64,000 nucleotides of DNA from Croceibacterium aestuarii (GCF_030657335.1 NZ_CP131039.1:1628501-1692500); one strand, 5' to 3'; counted from the first letter of the stretch, positions 43,824 to 53,331 are shown. Numbers and translations are program-made. The notes: generated by a model not told the origin, from the letters alone.

Positions 43824-44722
43824 TGGGAATCCTTCCGGGAAAATGTCTGGGTGATCTGGAGGGCGACTTGCTCGTCGACTTCGCCGATGCTGCCGCGCGC
43901 GACGCATATTTCGCCGATCTGCAGCGGAACGTTTCGCGCCACCATGATCGGCAGCACCGTGCCCGGTTCGAGCGCGGCGAGGCGATGAAGCGGAATGCTC
44001 ATGTCGACGAGCGTGGCCCCGGCGGTTAGCGGCAGGTCGGCAAATGGTGCTTCGCCGATGCCAGGCCGCCGGCCTTCGGACTTTTGGGCGGGCGACGAAG
44101 GCCGACGGGGAAGCAGCAGCGGGAGCGCGCCGGTTTCGACTGCGATGGCGAACAGCCACGGGCGGCCTTCGCTGCCGCTGACCTCCAGCCGCAGAACGGC
44201 AATTTCCGCGCCGGTGGCAAAGGGCGTAACCTGCGCCGCGTTCGTAGCCTGCGGGGTCGTGCGGATCTCGATTCCGAGCTGCTCGGCAAGAGCCGCGGCA
44301 GCTTGTGTGTGAATGCGTTGAGCCAGGAGACCGGCAGAAAGCGGCAACTCGGCCGGCAGCTTGTCTCCGATGTCGCCGGTCCCGCCGAAAGCTCGGTCGA
44401 TCTGTTCCAGCAGTCCGCGGCCTTCGAGCGAGAGCAGCAGGCGATCCTCACACTTTCCGAAGCTGTGCAGGCTGTTGGCCGCGAGCGACCCGCACAAGTC
44501 GGCAAGTTCGCCGGCAGCCAGCGTTCCGGCGCCGAGTGAACGAAGCCGTACCGCCGGATCGTTGCATGCGGCCGCGAGGGCCCGCCGCAGGTCCATGGCG
44601 AGCCGTTCGCCGAGCCGCGCGAAGTCGTCAGCGAACTCCGCGGGCGCGACGGCGCGCTTGAACAAGGCGTCGCAATGGGCCGCCGCGCGCTGCGCGGGGC
44701 GAGGGAGGTCCTGGTGGATCAT
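43820..44722 (-). CDS. fliM: Flagellar motor switch protein FliM, divergent
   Basis: A 300-residue C-ring protein. The C-terminal SpoA domain is visible (LVDMSIPLHRLAALEPGTVLPIMVARNVPLQIGEICVARGSIG). The middle region resembles the CheC-like domain only weakly. The usual N-terminal CheY-P binding motif (LSQxEIDALL type) is absent: the protein begins MIHQDLPRPAQRAAAHCDALF. Position between fliL and fliN supports the call. Motor switching by CheY may differ in this organism. Confidence 0.82.
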   Translation of the reverse strand: MIHQDLPRPAQRAAAHCDALFKRAVAPAEFADDFARLGERLAMDLRRALAAACNDPAVRLRSLGAGTLAAGELADLCGSLAANSLHSFGKCEDRLLLSLEGRGLLEQIDRAFGGTGDIGDKLPAELPLSAGLLAQRIHTQAAAALAEQLGIEIRTTPQATNAAQVTPFATGAEIAVLRLEVSGSEGRPWLFAIAVETGALPLLLPRRPSSPAQKSEGRRPGIGEAPFADLPLTAGATLVDMSIPLHRLAALEPGTVLPIMVARNVPLQIGEICVARGSIGEVDEQVALQITQTFSRKDSQ

Positions 44723-45303
44723 TGAACGATAAAGGTTCGGAAGTAGACGTTGTCGACGCCGCCGAAGCCTTCTTGCTCGGTGAGGACGTCGTTGACCGCG
44801 GCCGTCAGGCGCTTCTGGAGCCGCGCCTTGCCTTCGGGCGTGTAGACTTCCTCTTCGGGCGTGTCGGCCAGAGCGACGAGAATGCGCGAGCGGATCGCAA
44901 GCTGGTGCTCGTCCAGCCACATCAACACGCGGCCGTCGCGACGCGTCGAAGCGGCAAGACTTACCTGGACCAGAGCGTCAGTGTCCTTGAGGTTTGACGT
45001 GAAATCGTCGGCAAACCGGTAGTAGGCGACACGGTACTTGTTCCCGCCCTCGCCGTGGACCAACTCGGGGGTTTCCTCGTGCCCCTTGGGCGCAGGCGGT
45101 GCATACGGGTCTTCCTCGCCCTTCAGAACGAGCTGAGGTCCGCTCTCCTTCGCCTTGGCTGGATGATCGCCGATTATTCCGGCCGCCATCAGGGCGAAGA
45201 CGGTCCCGCCCCCGGCGCCGGCGAGTAGCACCCCGATGAGCAACATCTTGACGATGCCTTTGCCCTTCTTGGGTTCGGCCGACTTGTCCTTCTTATTGGT
45301 CAC
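44719..45303 (-). CDS. fliL: Flagellar basal body-associated protein FliL
   Basis: A 194-residue protein with one membrane helix near the N-terminus (VKMLLIGVLLAGAGGGTVFALM) after a Lys-rich cytoplasmic tail. The periplasmic domain carries LVQVSLAASTRRD and VYFRTFIVQ at the end, typical of FliL. It acts near the stator. GTG start, with AAGGA upstream. Overlaps fliM by 4 bp. Confidence 0.92.
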   Translation of the reverse strand: MTNKKDKSAEPKKGKGIVKMLLIGVLLAGAGGGTVFALMAAGIIGDHPAKAKESGPQLVLKGEEDPYAPPAPKGHEETPELVHGEGGNKYRVAYYRFADDFTSNLKDTDALVQVSLAASTRRDGRVLMWLDEHQLAIRSRILVALADTPEEEVYTPEGKARLQKRLTAAVNDVLTEQEGFGGVDNVYFRTFIVQ

Positions 45304-45336
45304 GCTTGATTCCTTGAACTTGCTTGCTGGTGTTGG

Positions 45337-46653
45337 TCAGGCGAAGAGGCCGGAGCGCGGCCGATTGCCGGCACTGTGCTTGCCGTCCTGCGCCGAGGAG
45401 CGACGCTGCGCCGCCTGCTCGTGGCGGGCGGAAGCGCCATGGCCTGTCTGTCCCTCGCGCCCGCCGCCCTCGCCGCGGGCCTGTGCCTGCGACTGGGTTT
45501 GCGATTGGGCTTGGCCCGAGGAGCTGTCCGGCGCGGCCGAAAACGGCCGGTCGGCGACTGCGGCGGCAATCGCGCGGTGGGCCTCGGGATTGCCGGCGGC
45601 GAGTTGGACGGCCAGCTGGCCGCTGCGGTGCTGGTCGAAACGAAGGGTAAGCTCGCCGAAGTCCGCGTGATCGATCGCGAGTTGAGCGCTGGCCGGCGCC
45701 AAGGCCTCGCGCGCTGCCGCAAGCCGGTCGACGATCCGGGTGAGGTCCTGGACCGCGTCGGGGCGAAAAGCCGCGGCTGCATTGTGATGCGCGGGAGCGG
45801 AAGGCGAGGTCTGCGGCGAGCTCGTCGACGCGGCAGCAAGCGCCGAGGCAGGTGCGGGCGATTCGCTGGGGGACGGCGCTTCCCCGACGTTCGTCGGTAC
45901 CACCGCATGCGCTTTCACTGCGGCCTTCGTCGCTGGAACGTCCTTGGTTGTGCCGCCGCCTTTCAGCGGGCGCTCCGACTGGCCGGTCGATTGCGATGCA
46001 ATGGTGAGCGCCACTGCAGGCGCCGTCGGCGCCTGGGCTTGCTGGTTCGCGGAGGCTTTCGATTCAGCGGTAACCTGCTGGTCACTGTTGGCCAGCGCTG
46101 GCGCGGTCTGCGCGGAGAGCGGGCGCGCGGTCGTCTTTCCCCTCAAGGTGAACGCCGGCCCATCTTCATTCGAGGTGGCTGCACCCGTAAGGGGGAGCAA
46201 AGCGAGCTCCGTTGAGGCAACCACCGTCTGTGGGGCATCGGTGGCATCGTCGGTCTCTGGCTTTTCGGCACCCGCTTCGATGCCCGCCCGCTGCTTCTCG
46301 GTGCGGTCGTCGGCTGCGGGCTTGGGCGCGAGGGGAAGGGCGCCGGGTCCCATGCTCTCGATAGGTGTGTGGAGGATCGCCTCGGCGGCTTGCCCATCGG
46401 CAGCCGGCAATCTTTTGCCGGTATTGTCCGCAAGCGGTAGAGCCTTGCCGCTCTTGCCGCTCCTTGCGATTGCAGCGGCAAGCTCCGTCTCGTTTGCCGC
46501 CGCTTCACCCGGTTCCTTCCCGGTTTCGGCGGTCAGGGTAGCCAGCGTTGCCGAGAAGCCGCCGCCTCCTACCCCGGGCTCGCCCGAAGGCGGGGCCGCT
46601 TCGCTGCGGGTCACGGGCGTATTTTTGGGAGAAGAGGGAGCCAGAGAAATCAT
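45337..46653 (-). CDS. fliK: Flagellar hook-length control protein FliK
   Basis: A 438-residue, Ala/Pro/Ser-rich protein. The long low-complexity N-terminal part is the secreted ruler. The C-terminal hook-length domain is at ~residues 310-375: LAPASAQLAIDHADFGELTLRFDQHRSGQLAVQLAAGNPEAHRAI. It then ends in Gln/Arg-rich disordered sequence. FliK proteins are poorly conserved, so the call rests on this domain and on its place between fliJ and fliL. Confidence 0.85.
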   Translation of the reverse strand: MISLAPSSPKNTPVTRSEAAPPSGEPGVGGGGFSATLATLTAETGKEPGEAAANETELAAAIARSGKSGKALPLADNTGKRLPAADGQAAEAILHTPIESMGPGALPLAPKPAADDRTEKQRAGIEAGAEKPETDDATDAPQTVVASTELALLPLTGAATSNEDGPAFTLRGKTTARPLSAQTAPALANSDQQVTAESKASANQQAQAPTAPAVALTIASQSTGQSERPLKGGGTTKDVPATKAAVKAHAVVPTNVGEAPSPSESPAPASALAAASTSSPQTSPSAPAHHNAAAAFRPDAVQDLTRIVDRLAAAREALAPASAQLAIDHADFGELTLRFDQHRSGQLAVQLAAGNPEAHRAIAAAVADRPFSAAPDSSSGQAQSQTQSQAQARGEGGGREGQTGHGASARHEQAAQRRSSAQDGKHSAGNRPRSGLFA

Positions 46654-46683
46654 CGACCTGCCGTTCGCGGTTGTTTCCCTTGG

Positions 46684-47109
46684 CTATTCAAGATGCGTGC
46701 CAGTTTTCCTCATGGGCACCGCGTCGCGCTTGCTAATCTCTTCGATCACCGACCGATGCAGTTCGCGGCGGCGGTCTTCGGCTCGCTGGCGACGGCGCTC
46801 GGCGACGGCCAGATCGGCGAGTTTGTCATCGGCCTCTTGGCGCGCCTGGTCGGCTTGCTGTGCCGCAGTTCTGCCGAGATCGCGCAAATGGTTGCCGAGC
46901 ACCGCTGCGCTTCGCAGGTCTGCGCCGTCGGCCGCGTTGTCGCGCAGGGCGTAGAGCTGGGCGAGCGAGTGGGTGCGTTCGGAAAGCTGTTCGAGCTTGC
47001 GGCGCGCCGCTTCGAGGCGAAAGGCCTCGGCTGCGGTCTTGCGCTGCTCGACGGAGCGGATGCGTTCGATCAGGCGGGCGCGGCGCAGTCGCGCAGTGTC
47101 ACTCGTCAT
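46684..47109 (-). CDS. fliJ: Flagellar export chaperone FliJ
   Basis: A 141-residue, almost wholly helical coiled-coil protein rich in Arg, Glu and Ala (RLIERIRSVEQRKTAAEAF onward). It is expected to be the central stalk of the FliI ATPase. Its start overlaps the end of fliI by 11 bp. The call is based on coiled-coil character, length and position. Confidence 0.82.
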   Translation of the reverse strand: MTSDTARLRRARLIERIRSVEQRKTAAEAFRLEAARRKLEQLSERTHSLAQLYALRDNAADGADLRSAAVLGNHLRDLGRTAAQQADQARQEADDKLADLAVAERRRQRAEDRRRELHRSVIEEISKRDAVPMRKTGTHLE

Positions 47110-48430
47110 TGGCGATTAGCTGACGCAGCTCGTCCTGCGCTTGCGACAGCGAAATATGTTCGCCGCTGGTCTGTGAAAGAAAAGCCGAGATTTTCGGTTG
47201 CAGCGCTATCCCGCGATCGATCACCGGGTCGGCTCCGGCGCGGTAGGCGCCCATCAGCACCAGGTCACGATTGCTCTCGTATCCGGAAACGAGCGCGCGG
47301 AAGCTTCGCGCCAGCGCATTCTGTTCGGGAGGGACTACGTCGCTCATGACCCGGCTGAGCGAAGCGCCGACGTCGATCGCCGGATACTGCCCGCGCTGGG
47401 CGAGCTCGCGCGAAAGCACGATGTGGCCGTCGAGAATCGAGCGAGCGGTGTCGACCACCGGATCGTTCTGGTCGTCGCCGTCGGCCAGGACGGTGTAGAC
47501 TGCGGTTATTGAGCCACCACTTTCGGCTGAATTGCCCGCCCGTTCGACGAGTTTCGTAATGGTCGAAAGCGCGGAAGGCGGGTAGCCGCGGGCGGCGCCG
47601 GGCTCGCCCAGCAGAATGCCGATCTCGCGCGCGGCATGGGCGATGCGGGTGAGACTGTCCTGGATCAGGAGGACCTTCGCACCCTGCGCACGAAAATGTT
47701 CGGCAAGCGAGGTCGCCAGGAGCGCGCCGCGCAGGCGCAGGTTCGCGGCGTGGTCCGCAGGCACGGCGACCACGGCGGTACGGCGGGCCGCTTCGCCGGT
47801 CATGTGCCGCTCGACGAAATCCGACACTTCGCGGGCGCGCTCGCCGATCAGGCCGACCACGACGACGTCGGCTTCGGCGCCCGCAGCGATCATGTCGATC
47901 AGTACGGACTTGCCGACTCCCGAGCCGGCCATGATTCCGACGCGCTGGCCGACACCGAGCGTGGTGAGGGCGTTGATCGTGCGGATGCCGGTGTCGAACG
48001 GCTCGCGGACGCTAGCCCTGTCTAGTGCGCCGCTGCGCGTTCCTCCGGCCGGCCATTCGGCGGTGCAATGAAGGGCCGCTCCACCGTCGATCGGACGGCC
48101 GAGACCGTCGACCGCGCGCCCGAGATAGGCGCGGCCCACCGGCAGCATTCCCGGCCGGCCTTCGGGCCGAACCGGCACGCCGGGGCGCAGCAGCACGCTG
48201 TCTCCCAGCATCATCATCATTGTCCGGCCGTTGCGGAAACCGATGACTTCGGCGGTGAGCATCGTGCGTTTGCCGTCGTAGATCCGGCACAGTCCGCCAA
48301 TCGGGACGGACAGACCGCTGGCTTCGATCAGACCGCCATCGCATGCCGTCACGCGGCCGAACCGGCGCGGGTGGAGGTCGAGCGGCGGCATGGCAAGATC
48401 GCCAAGCATCTCGTCGAACTGCTTCAGCAC
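47099..48430 (-). CDS. fliI: Flagellum-specific ATPase FliI
   Basis: A 443-residue AAA-type ATPase energising flagellar protein export. Walker A is GIMAGSGVGKSVLIDM, the second ATPase motif is KVLLIQDSLTRIAHAAREI, and GYPPSALSTITKLVERAGN follows, all as in FliI/type III ATPases. The start is uncertain: GTG at 48430 overlaps fliH by 7 bp; an ATG at 48463 would add 11 residues and overlap by 40 bp. Confidence 0.95.
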   Translation of the reverse strand: MLKQFDEMLGDLAMPPLDLHPRRFGRVTACDGGLIEASGLSVPIGGLCRIYDGKRTMLTAEVIGFRNGRTMMMMLGDSVLLRPGVPVRPEGRPGMLPVGRAYLGRAVDGLGRPIDGGAALHCTAEWPAGGTRSGALDRASVREPFDTGIRTINALTTLGVGQRVGIMAGSGVGKSVLIDMIAAGAEADVVVVGLIGERAREVSDFVERHMTGEAARRTAVVAVPADHAANLRLRGALLATSLAEHFRAQGAKVLLIQDSLTRIAHAAREIGILLGEPGAARGYPPSALSTITKLVERAGNSAESGGSITAVYTVLADGDDQNDPVVDTARSILDGHIVLSRELAQRGQYPAIDVGASLSRVMSDVVPPEQNALARSFRALVSGYESNRDLVLMGAYRAGADPVIDRGIALQPKISAFLSQTSGEHISLSQAQDELRQLIANDE

Positions 48431-49005
48431 TCGCGAAACGCCTCGGCGAGAATCTGGCGCCATTGCGCCGGGCCGTCCTCGACCCCGCCGTCGGCGGTTT
48501 CAATGCGCAGCGCGCCGCGCTCGACCGAAGCATCGCTTTCGACCGTAAGCCGGGCCGGAAGCCGATCTGCTACAAGAGCGAGGTCGTCGGGATGAAGCAT
48601 GATTCGCCGCTCGTCCTGCGAGCGTTGGAGCATGGAGGTCGCCTTTTCGACCCTCGCCGCGAGGCCGTCGGGGTCGAGCGCCAAGGGAAGGATAGTCTCC
48701 TCGCACAGCGCGAGCACGGTCAGGCGCAGCTTTTCGCGCAGCTCGGCCGCGCTCTCCTCGTCGAGGCGCGCGAAGGCAAGCTCGATAGCCTGGCGTTGCG
48801 CGTCCCGTTCGCGTTCGGCGCGCAGCGCGGCTTCGCGGGCTTGTCCAGATCCTTCGGCAAAGCCGCGCTCGAACGCTTCCTCGAGCGGATCGACGACCGG
48901 CACCTCTGCCTCGGTTCGAGCTTTCGCCGCCAGCAAGGACGAGAAGCGCGGATCACGGGAGAAGCTCCCGCGGTTGCTCAGCAGCTCGAACGGTAGACTA
49001 GACAT
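48424..49005 (-). CDS. fliH: Flagellar assembly protein FliH
   Basis: A 193-residue regulator of FliI. A helical, charged middle (EEAFERGFAEGSGQAREAALRAERERDAQRQ) precedes the C-terminal domain binding the ATPase (LALCEETILPLALDPDGLAARVEKA, then HPDDLALV and GGVEDGPAQWRQIL). The ATG at 49005 has GGAG nine bases upstream; an ATG at 49014 is too close to it. It overlaps the fliG stop. Confidence 0.88.
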   Translation of the reverse strand: MSSLPFELLSNRGSFSRDPRFSSLLAAKARTEAEVPVVDPLEEAFERGFAEGSGQAREAALRAERERDAQRQAIELAFARLDEESAAELREKLRLTVLALCEETILPLALDPDGLAARVEKATSMLQRSQDERRIMLHPDDLALVADRLPARLTVESDASVERGALRIETADGGVEDGPAQWRQILAEAFREC

Positions 49006-50023
49006 AGTCTTCATCTCCGCCATTGCCGAACACGATCGTGCCTTCGGCGGCGAGGCGCTTGGCAATCGCGATGATCGCCTTCTGCGCTGCATCCACATCG
49101 GCGCGCTTGATGCGTCCGCGGGCCTCTATCTCATCGCGCAGACCGTCGGCCGCACGGCTCGACATCGCGCCGAAGAAGTGTTCGCGCTGCTCTTCCTCGA
49201 CGCCCTTCAGCGCATCGATCAGCACTTCGCTCTCGATCTCGCGAAGGAGTTGTCCAATCATCTTCGTGTCAAGTTCGAACAGGTGTTCGAACTTGAACAT
49301 CTCGTTCTCGAGTTCCTTGGCCAGCTTCTTGTCGAGCTTGCCAATCGCCGGCATTATCCGCTTCTCGACGCTGCGCGCGGCTCTATTGATGATGTCCCCC
49401 GCTTCGCGCACCCCGCCCATCGTAAGCGGAGCCTTGCCGTGGGACCGGGCGATCTTGGTGGCGAGCGTCTCCTCCAGAATGGCGATGGCTTCGGGCGAAA
49501 CCGGCCCGAGAGTGGCGACGCGGTGGACCACCGGGGTCTGCAGCTCGTCGGGCAGGCCGGCGAGTACGGCCGCGGCCGCGGCCGGATCCAGTTGGACGAG
49601 CAACACGGCGATGGCCTGCGGGTGTTCGTCGCGGATCAGCGGAATGAGTACGTCGGGTTCGAGCCACTGCGCGATTTCGAGCGCCGGGGTACGCGGAGTC
49701 TCCTCGGGCGGGGCAACGCGCCGCATGAGGCTGTCAGCCTTCACTTCGCCGAGCGCCCCGGTCATGATTCGCCGCACGTTTTCTATCCGCCCGTGGGAAG
49801 AGATTCCGCTCTGGCCCGCGGACTCGGCAAAGCTCGCGATCGCCTCTGAGATGGCGCCCGGGCCGATGTCGCCGATGGCGCACATCTTGGCCCCGAGCGT
49901 ACGCAGCTCGTCGGGGGAAAGGCCGGAAAGAAGCCGGGCGGCGTCTTCCTCGCCAAGCAACATGACCATGACAGCGGCGCGGTCGGAGCCGTCGGGGGCG
50001 GCGGTGTCGGCAAGAGCGGTCAC
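48998..50023 (-). CDS. fliG: Flagellar motor switch protein FliG
   Basis: A 341-residue rotor protein linking the MS ring to the C ring and contacting the stator. Typical stretches: AAVMVMLLGEEDAARLLSGLSPDELRTLG, QAIAVLLVQLDPAAAAAVLAGLPDELQ, and the C-terminal torque helix around MIGQLLREIESEVLIDALKG with charged residues. It overlaps fliF by 4 bp and fliH by 8 bp. Confidence 0.96.
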   Translation of the reverse strand: MTALADTAAPDGSDRAAVMVMLLGEEDAARLLSGLSPDELRTLGAKMCAIGDIGPGAISEAIASFAESAGQSGISSHGRIENVRRIMTGALGEVKADSLMRRVAPPEETPRTPALEIAQWLEPDVLIPLIRDEHPQAIAVLLVQLDPAAAAAVLAGLPDELQTPVVHRVATLGPVSPEAIAILEETLATKIARSHGKAPLTMGGVREAGDIINRAARSVEKRIMPAIGKLDKKLAKELENEMFKFEHLFELDTKMIGQLLREIESEVLIDALKGVEEEQREHFFGAMSSRAADGLRDEIEARGRIKRADVDAAQKAIIAIAKRLAAEGTIVFGNGGDEDYV

Positions 50024-51660
50024 CGCACGCCTCCCGGCACTTCGCGCCCGTCGCCGAGCATTCGGCGCAGCGCCTGCAGCGCGTCGTCCGGCTGCTCCCG
50101 AACGATCCGCTGGGCCAATTCAACCTGGGCGGACAGACGCTCGCGGTCGGGCATGTTGACGAGCGAAGTCGAGCTGGGAGACAAGGCTCTGACGGTCATC
50201 GCCGCCGGCTCCGGCCTATCGTCGCTGTCTTCGTCGGCAGCCTTGCGACCGGACAATGATTTGATCACAGGCCGAACCGCGAGGAGCAAGACCAGAAGCA
50301 CCGAAATCAGGGCCACCGCATTGCGCAGGATAGTCGCGAACCAGCTGGTTTCCCAGAAGGATGCCGCCTCGATCTCCGTCGCCTGGAACGGCCGGACAAC
50401 CACTGCAACAGTGTCGCCGCGGTTGCTGTCTGCGCCGACGGCGGCGGTCACCAGCTGCTCGAATTTCTTCAGGTCGGCTGGCTTGGCCCCTTTGAGCGCG
50501 TTCTGGTTAAGCGCAACGGCGACCGAGAGACGCTTGACGGTACCGGGAGCGATATTGGAGACAGCCACCTCGCGCCCGAGCTCGTAGGTCCGTGTAGCGC
50601 TGCTTTCTCCCAGAGCCTGGTTTTGCGCTTGCGCGGGACCTCCCTTGGGCGCGCCGGGCTGGGCCTGGGCCGCTGGGGGAGGGGAGTTCGACAGGACGCC
50701 GGGCACGCCCATGGCGGGAGAGTTCGCCGTTTGCGACTGCTGCGTCGTTTCGCGCCGGACAGCACCGTCCTTGTCATAGCTTTCGCGAGCCGACGTCACT
50801 TCGTTCATGTCGAGATCGACCTGGACCTCGCTAGTGAAGTTCTCAGCCCCGATCATCGGAGCGAGAAGCTGTTCGACCTGCGTGCGCAGCTTGCTCTCGA
50901 TCCGCGCCTGCAGTTCGAGGCGATCCGAGTCAGCGTCGTGCGGCTGCGACAGCAGCCGGCCGTGCTGATCCACGACTCGTACCGCATCGTTCGTTAGACC
51001 GGGGACCGAGCCGGCGACGAGATTGGCGATCGCGGTGACTTGCGAATCGGAAAGTTGCCTGCCCTTAGCCATGCGCACCATAACCGACGCCGTCGGGGCC
51101 ACATTGTCGCGCACGAAGACCGATCGTTCGGGCCGGGCGAGATGGACACGAACCGCTTCGACCCCGTCGATCTCCTTGATCGTAAGCATGAGGTCGCGTT
51201 CCTGGGCCGCGCGAAGCCTGTCGCCTTCGAGCGTCCGGCTGGCGCCCATCGGCAACGAATCGAGCAGCGCGGCGCCGCTTTCGGGCGCGGCCAGCGCGCC
51301 ATCGGAAGCGACCAGCATGCGCGCCCGGTAGAGATCGTCCTCGCCGACCGTCAGCGCGCCGGTGTCGTTGTTGATCGAATAGTCGATCGACGCCTTGTCG
51401 AGCGCGCTTGCCACGTCTGCGCGCTCGTTGTCGTTCAGCGAAGAATAGAGGACGCGCTGGGGGGCGGGGGAGAGCCCTGCCCAGACCAGCGCGAGAAGGC
51501 CGGCGCCGGCTATGCCGGCGAACCATGGCAACGCCTTCTTCACCGGCGGTTGCGCGGCGAAGGTGCCGATGCGCGTCAGCACGGATCCGCTCGCACGATC
51601 GCGCAAGGGGCCGAGCAACGATCCTCCGGAAGCGGGCGCCATGGGCACGAGATCGCTCAT
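50020..51660 (-). CDS. fliF: Flagellar MS-ring protein FliF
   Basis: A 546-residue inner-membrane ring protein with two membrane helices, WFAGIAGAGLLALVWAGL near residue 48 and ILRNAVALISVLLVLLLAVRPV near residue 445. The ring-building motifs VLYSSLNDNERADVASALDK and MLTIKEIDGVEAVRVHLARPERSVFVRD are clear. The C-terminal tail binds FliG. It lies 4 bp after fliE. Confidence 0.96.
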   Translation of the reverse strand: MSDLVPMAPASGGSLLGPLRDRASGSVLTRIGTFAAQPPVKKALPWFAGIAGAGLLALVWAGLSPAPQRVLYSSLNDNERADVASALDKASIDYSINNDTGALTVGEDDLYRARMLVASDGALAAPESGAALLDSLPMGASRTLEGDRLRAAQERDLMLTIKEIDGVEAVRVHLARPERSVFVRDNVAPTASVMVRMAKGRQLSDSQVTAIANLVAGSVPGLTNDAVRVVDQHGRLLSQPHDADSDRLELQARIESKLRTQVEQLLAPMIGAENFTSEVQVDLDMNEVTSARESYDKDGAVRRETTQQSQTANSPAMGVPGVLSNSPPPAAQAQPGAPKGGPAQAQNQALGESSATRTYELGREVAVSNIAPGTVKRLSVAVALNQNALKGAKPADLKKFEQLVTAAVGADSNRGDTVAVVVRPFQATEIEAASFWETSWFATILRNAVALISVLLVLLLAVRPVIKSLSGRKAADEDSDDRPEPAAMTVRALSPSSTSLVNMPDRERLSAQVELAQRIVREQPDDALQALRRMLGDGREVPGGVR

Positions 51661-51664
51661 TTAC

Positions 51665-52030
51665 CTAAACCCCCATCCGCATGATGTCCTGATAGGCGGA
51701 CAGCAGCTTGTTTCTGACTTGCAGCGTGGCCTCGAACGCCACGCCGGCTTCCTGGCGCGCAAGCATGACGCTGGCGATGTCGGTGACCTCGCCGCGTTCA
51801 TACCCGGCGCTTAGCTCCGAGGCTTTTGTCTGGGTGGCGTTGACGCCGTCCAGCGCGGACTTCAGCGTATCCGCAAAGCCTCCGCCGGCGGGTTCGGCCG
51901 GTGCAGTTCCCTCCGCGGCCTTCGCCTGGTGGATTTCCTTGAGCAGGCTCGAGCGATCGATGATCTGCTGCCTCAGCGAGATGATCTGCTCGACCGATCC
52001 CGCGCCGCCAATGCCGCTGACGCCGCTCAC
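51665..52030 (-). CDS. fliE: Flagellar MS-ring/rod adapter FliE
   Basis: A 121-residue protein connecting the MS ring and the rod. FADTLKSALDGVNATQTKASELSAGYERG and VMLARQEAGVAFEATLQVRNKLLSAYQDIMRMGV are the standard FliE pattern. The start overlaps the sigma-54 activator's stop by 4 bp. Confidence 0.94.
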   Translation of the reverse strand: MSGVSGIGGAGSVEQIISLRQQIIDRSSLLKEIHQAKAAEGTAPAEPAGGGFADTLKSALDGVNATQTKASELSAGYERGEVTDIASVMLARQEAGVAFEATLQVRNKLLSAYQDIMRMGV

Positions 52031-53289
52031 CGGCCCGCTCCCACTGCGAGACCCGCTTCACGAAAGGATGCGAGCCGGTATCGAAGGGTTCGCTCGCTGA
52101 TGCCGAGCTGGCGGGCGGCCTCGGCGCGGCGTCCGCCGCACGCGTCCAGTGTGTCCATGATTGCCCGCGCCTCGGAAAGCTGCACGACCTTCGCCAGCTT
52201 GGCGCCCGGCGCAATGTCGATGTCCGCGTCGACCGACGTGACCTCGGCCTCGCGTTCGACCAGGCGTGCGGGGCGGTCGAACACGATGTGTTCCGTGCCG
52301 ATCGACTTCGCATTTCCGGCCAGCACAAGCGCGCGGCGCATGACGTTTTCCAGTTCGCGGATGTTGCCCGGCCAGCCGTGCTGCTTGAGCATGGCGATCG
52401 CACCATCGCTGATCCACGGCGCCTGCTGGCCCTTGGGCGCATGGCGCAGCAACATCGCGAAGGCGAGCGGAACGATGTCCGCCGGACGTTCGCGCAGCGC
52501 GGAGAGCGCCATCGGGAAGACGTTGAGCCGATAGAACAGGTCGGCGCGAAAGCGTCCTTCTTCGACCTCGAGCGGCAGATTGCGGTTGGCGCAGGCGATG
52601 ATCCTGACGTCGACCTTGACGGGCGTGGTCGCTCCCACGGGAACGACTTCCCCTTCTTGCAGCGCGCGCAGAAGCTTGGCCTGGAGCGGCAGAGGCATCT
52701 CGGCGATCTCGTCGAGCAGGAGAGTGCCACCATCGGCCGCGCGGAAGAAGCCTTCGCCCGCAGCATTTGCCCCCGTAAAGGCGCCCTTCTGATGCCCGAA
52801 AAGCAACGCTTCGAGCATCGCTTCGGGGATGGCCGCGCAGTTGATGGCAATGAAGGGTTTCTCACGGCGCTGGCTGCGGTCGTGAATGAACCGGGACAGG
52901 ACTTCCTTGCCGGTGCCCGTCGGGCCGTTGATCAAAACCGGAATGTCGGTGCCCGCGAGGCGGTCGGCGAGTGCGAGGACCGAAAGCGATTCCGGGTCTG
53001 CGGCGACCGGTCCGCTGCCGGTGGAGATCAGCGCAACGAGGGCGCCGAATGTCCCCTCCGAAGTCGGATCGGAATAAGTGAGGGTCGCGCTAGATCCTGC
53101 GCGGGCCAGCGACGGGACATCCGCGCGGGCGAGCGAAATGGTGTTCGGGAGCGCTCGCATGGCAGTTTCCGCGAGATCGCCGAGTTGAATCCGGCGCCCC
53201 GGAAACAGCGACGAGGCTACTCCAGCGAACTTCCCAGCCAAGGCTGCATGATTTTTTTCGAACCTTTCGGTCCGCTCAATCGATCCCAC
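52027..53289 (-). CDS. Sigma-54-dependent flagellar activator (FlbD/FleQ-like), no receiver domain
   Basis: A 420-residue enhancer-binding protein. Residues 1-100 show no phospho-acceptor receiver pattern. The AAA+ domain (~105-330) has Walker A NGPTGTGKEVLSRF, the sigma-54 contact loop GHQKGAFTGA and LLLDEIAEMPLPLQAKLLRALQ. A Fis-type helix-turn-helix ends the protein (AEAARQLGISERTLRYRL). GTG start at 53289 has AGGGGACC upstream. It is first in the run that continues with fliE, and diverges from fliC, so it likely activates flagellar promoters with RpoN. Lack of a receiver suggests control by a partner protein, as with FliX-FlbD, rather than by phosphorylation. Confidence 0.88.
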   Translation of the reverse strand: MGSIERTERFEKNHAALAGKFAGVASSLFPGRRIQLGDLAETAMRALPNTISLARADVPSLARAGSSATLTYSDPTSEGTFGALVALISTGSGPVAADPESLSVLALADRLAGTDIPVLINGPTGTGKEVLSRFIHDRSQRREKPFIAINCAAIPEAMLEALLFGHQKGAFTGANAAGEGFFRAADGGTLLLDEIAEMPLPLQAKLLRALQEGEVVPVGATTPVKVDVRIIACANRNLPLEVEEGRFRADLFYRLNVFPMALSALRERPADIVPLAFAMLLRHAPKGQQAPWISDGAIAMLKQHGWPGNIRELENVMRRALVLAGNAKSIGTEHIVFDRPARLVEREAEVTSVDADIDIAPGAKLAKVVQLSEARAIMDTLDACGGRRAEAARQLGISERTLRYRLASFREAGLAVGAGR

Positions 53290-53331
53290 TGCGGTCCCCT
53301 GTATTAACCAATCTTCGTCCGAGAGCGAAAT

